NCBI RefSeq assembly: GCF_019654975.1
Contig: NZ_BPEW01000031.1
Location: 1 to 53,969, forward strand
Direction of reading: 5' to 3'
Length of the DNA: 53,969 nt
Source of the DNA: Shewanella sp. c952
Lineage (GTDB): Bacteria; Pseudomonadota; Gammaproteobacteria; Enterobacterales; Shewanellaceae
Under the pieces are notes generated by a model. The model saw nothing but the letters and a program-made list of their open reading frames with translations. It had not been told where the DNA came from and did not search any database. Shown one piece after another: positions 51,230 through 53,969 of this stretch. How positions within the stretch are numbered: the first letter of the stretch is position 1; the number at the start of each line of letters is the position of its first letter. A program made the translations under genes and the position numbers.

Positions 51230-52420
51230 ATGAACGAGTTATTACTGCAAATAACGACACTCACCAACGGTGACCCTTTGTTGACAGCTGTAATTGTCGG
51301 AGTACTGACATTAACGTTAACCGGACTTGTGGCCTATATATTAAAAGATATCCCCTCGAAAATATTAGGCTGGGTCAGCAGCCTGCTGTTCATTCGGCTG
51401 ACTATCGACGACAGCCAGCAAGCACGCACAGAGATATTTAATAAGCTGTCCTTTTTAATAAGTAACACTACCGTTCCGCTGTTTTCACGCTCTATCTCTG
51501 AAGCTGTCTATTTTGACTATAGTGCGAGTTACGACGGTCTTATCAGTGTTAAGTCCATTGGTTACGGCATGCATGTGTTTAAATACGATGGTTGCTTCAT
51601 GCTGGCTACTCGGTCTAAGGTAGCGAGCACTGTGGCTTACGATACGATTACGGTAGCTGTACCTTGGTGGTCGAAAGATAAACTATATAGCTTTTTAGAA
51701 GGTGCTCGTGGAGATATATCTACTGCACCGAAAGTTAATATTTTCGAGGAAGCTGAGTGGTGTCGCTATGGCACATTAAGATCATCGGGTTTTAAAGAAC
51801 TCGTGTTAGATAGCGGCTTTAAGCAGGAGTTACAGCGTGAAGTTGGTGACTTTGCCAGTAGAGATAAATCGGTTGTCAGTAAGCTAACCCTGCTGTTACA
51901 TGGGCAAACCGGTACAGGTAAGACGGGTATAGCGAGAGCCTTAGCCGTTGAGTATGATCGCGATCTATACATACTTAATCTTTCTACTGTAAACGATGTC
52001 ACTGTTCATAAGGCGATTAGAAAGATACCGCCTGGAGCTATGTTATTAATCGAAGACTGTGATTGTGTAAAAGCTACAGTATCACGCGCTGCAGAGAGTA
52101 ACGTTGATAATCCACCACTGACCTTAGCTGGCGTACTTAACGCGCTAGACGGCGTTATTCCTCTTGAAGACTGTCTTGTCGTCATGACCACAAACCATCT
52201 TAAGAGTCTAGATCCTGCTTTGATCCGTAAAGGTCGTGTAGATGTCAGTATTGAAGTACCGCTAATCAGTGCCAAACAAATCAATGAAGACTACCATGAG
52301 CGTTTTGGCGCAGTGCTCAACAGAACCGAGCCAATGCTAGGTTGTGAAGTGTATGAACTGCATCGCAGAGCCAGCTTAAGATATGGTGTGTGTTGTAAGC
52401 CTCTAGGTCTATTAGGCTGA
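51230..52420 (+). CDS. BCS1-like AAA+ ATPase with N-terminal membrane anchor
   Basis: A 396-residue AAA+ protein. One membrane segment lies near residues 17-38 (LLTAVIVGVLTLTLTGLVAY). A middle region (about 60-195) ends in SSGFKELVLDSGFKQELQRE, like the stretch just before the ATPase in mitochondrial Bcs1. Walker A is GQTGTGKT (225-232), Walker B is MLLIEDCDC (271-279), sensor 1 is in MTTNHLKSLDPALIRKGRVD, which also holds the arginine finger. Bcs1 moves folded Rieske protein across a membrane; no such client is near, so only the architecture is assigned. The gene is isolated in the accessory segment and a phage, defence or secretion role is open. Confidence 0.8.
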   Translation: MNELLLQITTLTNGDPLLTAVIVGVLTLTLTGLVAYILKDIPSKILGWVSSLLFIRLTIDDSQQARTEIFNKLSFLISNTTVPLFSRSISEAVYFDYSASYDGLISVKSIGYGMHVFKYDGCFMLATRSKVASTVAYDTITVAVPWWSKDKLYSFLEGARGDISTAPKVNIFEEAEWCRYGTLRSSGFKELVLDSGFKQELQREVGDFASRDKSVVSKLTLLLHGQTGTGKTGIARALAVEYDRDLYILNLSTVNDVTVHKAIRKIPPGAMLLIEDCDCVKATVSRAAESNVDNPPLTLAGVLNALDGVIPLEDCLVVMTTNHLKSLDPALIRKGRVDVSIEVPLISAKQINEDYHERFGAVLNRTEPMLGCEVYELHRRASLRYGVCCKPLGLLG

Positions 52421-52497
52421 TCAGCTTTGATAAGATAGAACATCAGTGGTTCCAATGAGCTGCTGTCGGCATATGCGCTGATACTGCTAGTACCTAG

Positions 52498-52835
52498 GGA
52501 TATATAGCAATCAAGCTCAACTCCGCTGCCTTGAGCTTTTGCAAGTCACCGTGAATATATCCCTATAGGACCTGCTAAATCCGCCATGAATTAGCAGCTT
52601 GCACAGCATAATTCGGATGAATAGCTAGCAAGCCCATGGTAGTCGTTAACTCGCTTTGGGACCGGTATGAGGTAGCCTAACTAACAATTCGAGGTTAAGC
52701 GGAAATATGGCAATCAAGCGCCATTCAGCTGCATTGAGCTTTCGCAAGTCGCCGTAAATATATCCCTATAGGCTCTACTAAATTATCCATGATTTAGAAG
52801 CTTGCACAGCACAACGCAGATGAATCGCTAGCATG
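52498..52835 (+). repeat. Two direct copies of a 135-bp structured repeat
   Basis: Copy 1 is 52498-52632 and copy 2 is 52701-52835, offset by 203 bp and aligned without gaps; I count 24 mismatches (about 82 percent identity). Copy 1 can fold: GGGATATAT with ATATATCCC (outer stem), AAGCTCAA with TTGAGCTT (inner hairpin), CTGCTAA with TTAGCAG (next hairpin), and TGCAAG with CTTGCA. In copy 2 the TGCAAG-like element (CGCAAG) and CTTGCA and the third hairpin remain in weakened form. Blocks TATATCCCTATAGG and GCTTGCACAGC are identical in both. The nature is unknown: a small RNA, a protein-binding array or a miniature element. Confidence 0.8.
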
Positions 52836-52876
52836 TAGCAGCGGGTCAATGATTGTACCTACAACGTATTGAAGCA

Positions 52877-52908
52877 TTTTCCTAAGCACGATTAGCTTAG
52901 ATGGAAAA
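52877..52908. terminator. Imperfect hairpin, possible terminator of the coiled-coil protein gene
   Basis: TTTTCC-TAAGC pairs with GCTTA-GAT-GGAAAA around a 7-base loop with a small bulge. The A/T ends give short T runs on both strands. It lies between two convergent genes. Confidence 0.45.
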
Positions 52909-52962
52909 GTATCGCTAATTCACCCCGCGCCTTTTATCCATAGTGTCCATATGATTAACTTA

Positions 52963-53562
52963 TTATATGTTCTTGGCAGCAGTAGACAATGTGTCTAATC
53001 GCTTTTTTATTGCTTTTTCTAATTCATTGTAATGCTGTTTCGCATATACACGATTATGATCAGATGCCCAACTTAATAGCTTTTCACTTTCATCTTCTCT
53101 AATCCTTGAAACATTCTCTGCATAATTTTGGAGTTCAGAAAGAATATTAGTGGTAATAGAGTGTATTTCTTCAGGATAAAAAGGCGTATGTTTATGAATA
53201 ACTGATGACGTTAAAAGGTTCGAGTTGAAAAATTCTAAAATCTTCTCATCTTTTTCTTCCTGATTATCACCAAACTTTAAAATATATTTAAGCTTTTCTG
53301 CTTCCATATTTAGGTGGGTAAGTGACTCCCAAATTTCTTGATAAATTTGAAACTCTTTATCAAAACGACTTTGATCAACATGAGCAATTTTAGAAAGTGT
53401 CTTATCCAACTTAACTTTAATATCGTTAACTTCGATGTCTTTTTGTTTTTGTAATTCATTTTTTTTGTACATCAAATAGACTGTATATGCGGCAATATTT
53501 AAAGTAGCCACTATCGCAGGTATACCACCATACAAATTAATAATCTCAGATAAATCCGACAT
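52963..53562 (-). CDS. Membrane-anchored coiled-coil protein of unknown function
   Basis: A 199-residue protein. One membrane segment lies near residues 12-31 (GGIPAIVATLNIAAYTVYLM), followed by a long charged helical region (KKNELQKQKDIEVNDIKVKL, then EKAIKKRLDTLSTAAKN) that suggests coiled coil. The DNA is distinctly more AT-rich than the core genes. GGAAG lies a few bases before the ATG, and the ATG starts 22 bases after the attC site at 53585. This is the spacing expected of the next gene cassette in an integron array. No family is recognised. Confidence 0.75.
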   Translation of the reverse strand: MSDLSEIINLYGGIPAIVATLNIAAYTVYLMYKKNELQKQKDIEVNDIKVKLDKTLSKIAHVDQSRFDKEFQIYQEIWESLTHLNMEAEKLKYILKFGDNQEEKDEKILEFFNSNLLTSSVIHKHTPFYPEEIHSITTNILSELQNYAENVSRIREDESEKLLSWASDHNRVYAKQHYNELEKAIKKRLDTLSTAAKNI

Positions 53563-53584
53563 TTTCTTCCAATCCTTAATGAAC

Positions 53585-53663
53585 GTATAACGCCAAACTA
53601 ACCCGAATGAAATCTTGGCAAAAATGCCAAGCGTGGAGTACCGGGGTTACTGCCTTGTTAGGT
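53585..53663 (-). other. Integron attC recombination site
   Basis: On the minus strand the site opens with ACCTAAC (53663-53657), a perfect RYYYAAC core, and ends with GTTATAC (53591-53585), one mismatch from GTTRRRY. Inside each core a 7-base unpaired spacer is followed by L boxes: TAACCCCG pairs with CGGGTTA around one extra base, the extrahelical position typical of attC. The apex is a TTGGCA/TGCCAA hairpin. The TAA stop of the upstream gene lies inside the first core, as is usual in cassettes. The overall length of 79 bp is in the normal range. Confidence 0.75.
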
Positions 53664-53969
53664 GCGTTTTGGCAATGCATATTTTAACGTAACATCTTTA
53701 GTTTCAACTTCTCTCGGGCCTTTAGTTGGGTCATGGAAATACCAAATATTGAATTTTCTTTCATGCGGTTTGGTGTCATGCCCCAGAGAGTCCCAGCCAA
53801 GATGCTTTGCTATTTTTTCTGCGACTTTGAGCTTTGCGGGTGATGATGCATCACCTTGAAACGCACTCATAACAGCGCCAAGTAGAAAATCAGATATTTG
53901 AATGTTTTCAGATTCTTTTGAATCTTTTTCTACAACCGACTTAATTGGCTCTTCACCATTAAGCTGTCC
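53658..53969 (-). CDS. DUF3800-like protein, C-terminal part (cut by window edge)
   Basis: The frame is open to the last base of the window, so 104 codons of a longer gene are seen; a Met at 53870 is internal. QISDFLLGAVMSAFQGDASS and SPAKLKVAEKIAKHL, then ERKFNIWYF, resemble the C-terminal end of DUF3800 proteins, in which an acidic D-x-L-x-G helix is followed by a conserved KFNIW-like strand. DUF3800 has an RNase H-like fold prediction and is common in mobile and defence loci. Its stop codon lies within the attC core, so it is a cassette gene. The family call is by eye. Confidence 0.55.
   Translation of the reverse strand, partial: GQLNGEEPIKSVVEKDSKESENIQISDFLLGAVMSAFQGDASSPAKLKVAEKIAKHLGWDSLGHDTKPHERKFNIWYFHDPTKGPREVETKDVTLKYALPKRT

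Larger units (their letters stand above)
52421..52962. other. Non-coding spacer with tandem structured repeats
   Basis: A 542-bp spacer between the convergent AAA+ ATPase gene and the coiled-coil protein gene. It holds two 135-bp repeats (separate entry) and an imperfect hairpin at 52877-52908. No open frame of note is present. Confidence 0.7.

Noticed and set aside
52675..52699. Mini attC remnant (GCCTAAC ... GTTAAGC) between the 135-bp repeats
   Set aside because: The two cores match the consensus, but only 11 bases lie between them, too short for an attC hairpin with L boxes.
1..53969. CRISPR array, tRNA or rRNA genes, complete insertion sequences
   Set aside because: No regularly spaced repeats, cloverleaf sequences, rRNA segments or transposase frames were seen on reading both strands.

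Overview
The window reads as core chromosome of a Shewanella-like gammaproteobacterium. Evidence for this: rpsP-rimM-trmD-rplS, lepA-lepB-rnc-era-recO-pdxJ-acpS, rpoE-rseABC, rppH-ptsP and gltBD are all present in gammaproteobacterial order. The neighbourhood mutH - membrane class III adenylate cyclase (CyaC) - OxyR - stand-alone Hpt protein (HptA) - yhcC - gltBD is one I associate with Shewanella. No rRNA, tRNA, CRISPR array or intact transposable element was seen.

Layout. 0-11 kb: a b-type cytochrome, raiA, a phenylalanine attenuator (pheL) with an unusually long pheA, a CPA1 Na+/H+ antiporter, the nitrosative-stress pair hcp/hcr, and the tyrosine-branch pair aroF-tyrA. 11-18 kb: ribosome and SRP genes (rplS, trmD, rimM, rpsP, ffh), divergent ypjD-corB, and an Mpo1-like membrane enzyme. 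18-28.9 kb: a DyP peroxidase, then the acpS...lepA run and the sigma-E operon. 29-39 kb: nadB, sdhE/ygfX, nhaR and nhaA, a Vibrio-type thyA, a TSUP permease, ptsP and rppH. 39.1-39.8 kb: a DnaA-box-rich intergenic region between rppH and mutH, the position of DARS2 in E. coli. 39.8-50.8 kb: mutH, cyaC, oxyR, hptA, yhcC, gltB, gltD. 50.8-54 kb: an accessory segment.

How genes work together. PheA, TyrA and AroF cover entry to and both terminal branches of aromatic amino-acid synthesis; pheA is controlled by a leader-peptide attenuator. CyaC makes cAMP, and CRP-like sites lie upstream of cyaC and raiA. OxyR, HptA (phosphorelay to ArcA in Shewanella) and CyaC form a cluster of global respiratory and redox regulators. 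RpoE, RseA, RseB and RseC form the envelope-stress circuit, with a sigma-E-like promoter in front of rpoE.

Most unusual points: (1) PheA is fused to a C-terminal DAHP-synthase-like barrel whose catalytic residues are lost; (2) two DARS-like DnaA-box modules 335 bp apart between rppH and mutH; (3) an integron attC site at 53585-53663 whose first core contains the stop codon of a DUF3800-like cassette gene, so an integron cassette array seems to end here; (4) a gap-free pair of 135-bp imperfect repeats with conserved foldable elements; (5) an orphan BCS1-like AAA+ ATPase with a membrane anchor; (6) lgt is missing from the ptsP-lgt-thyA neighbourhood, and the adjacent thyA is the divergent 283-residue form.
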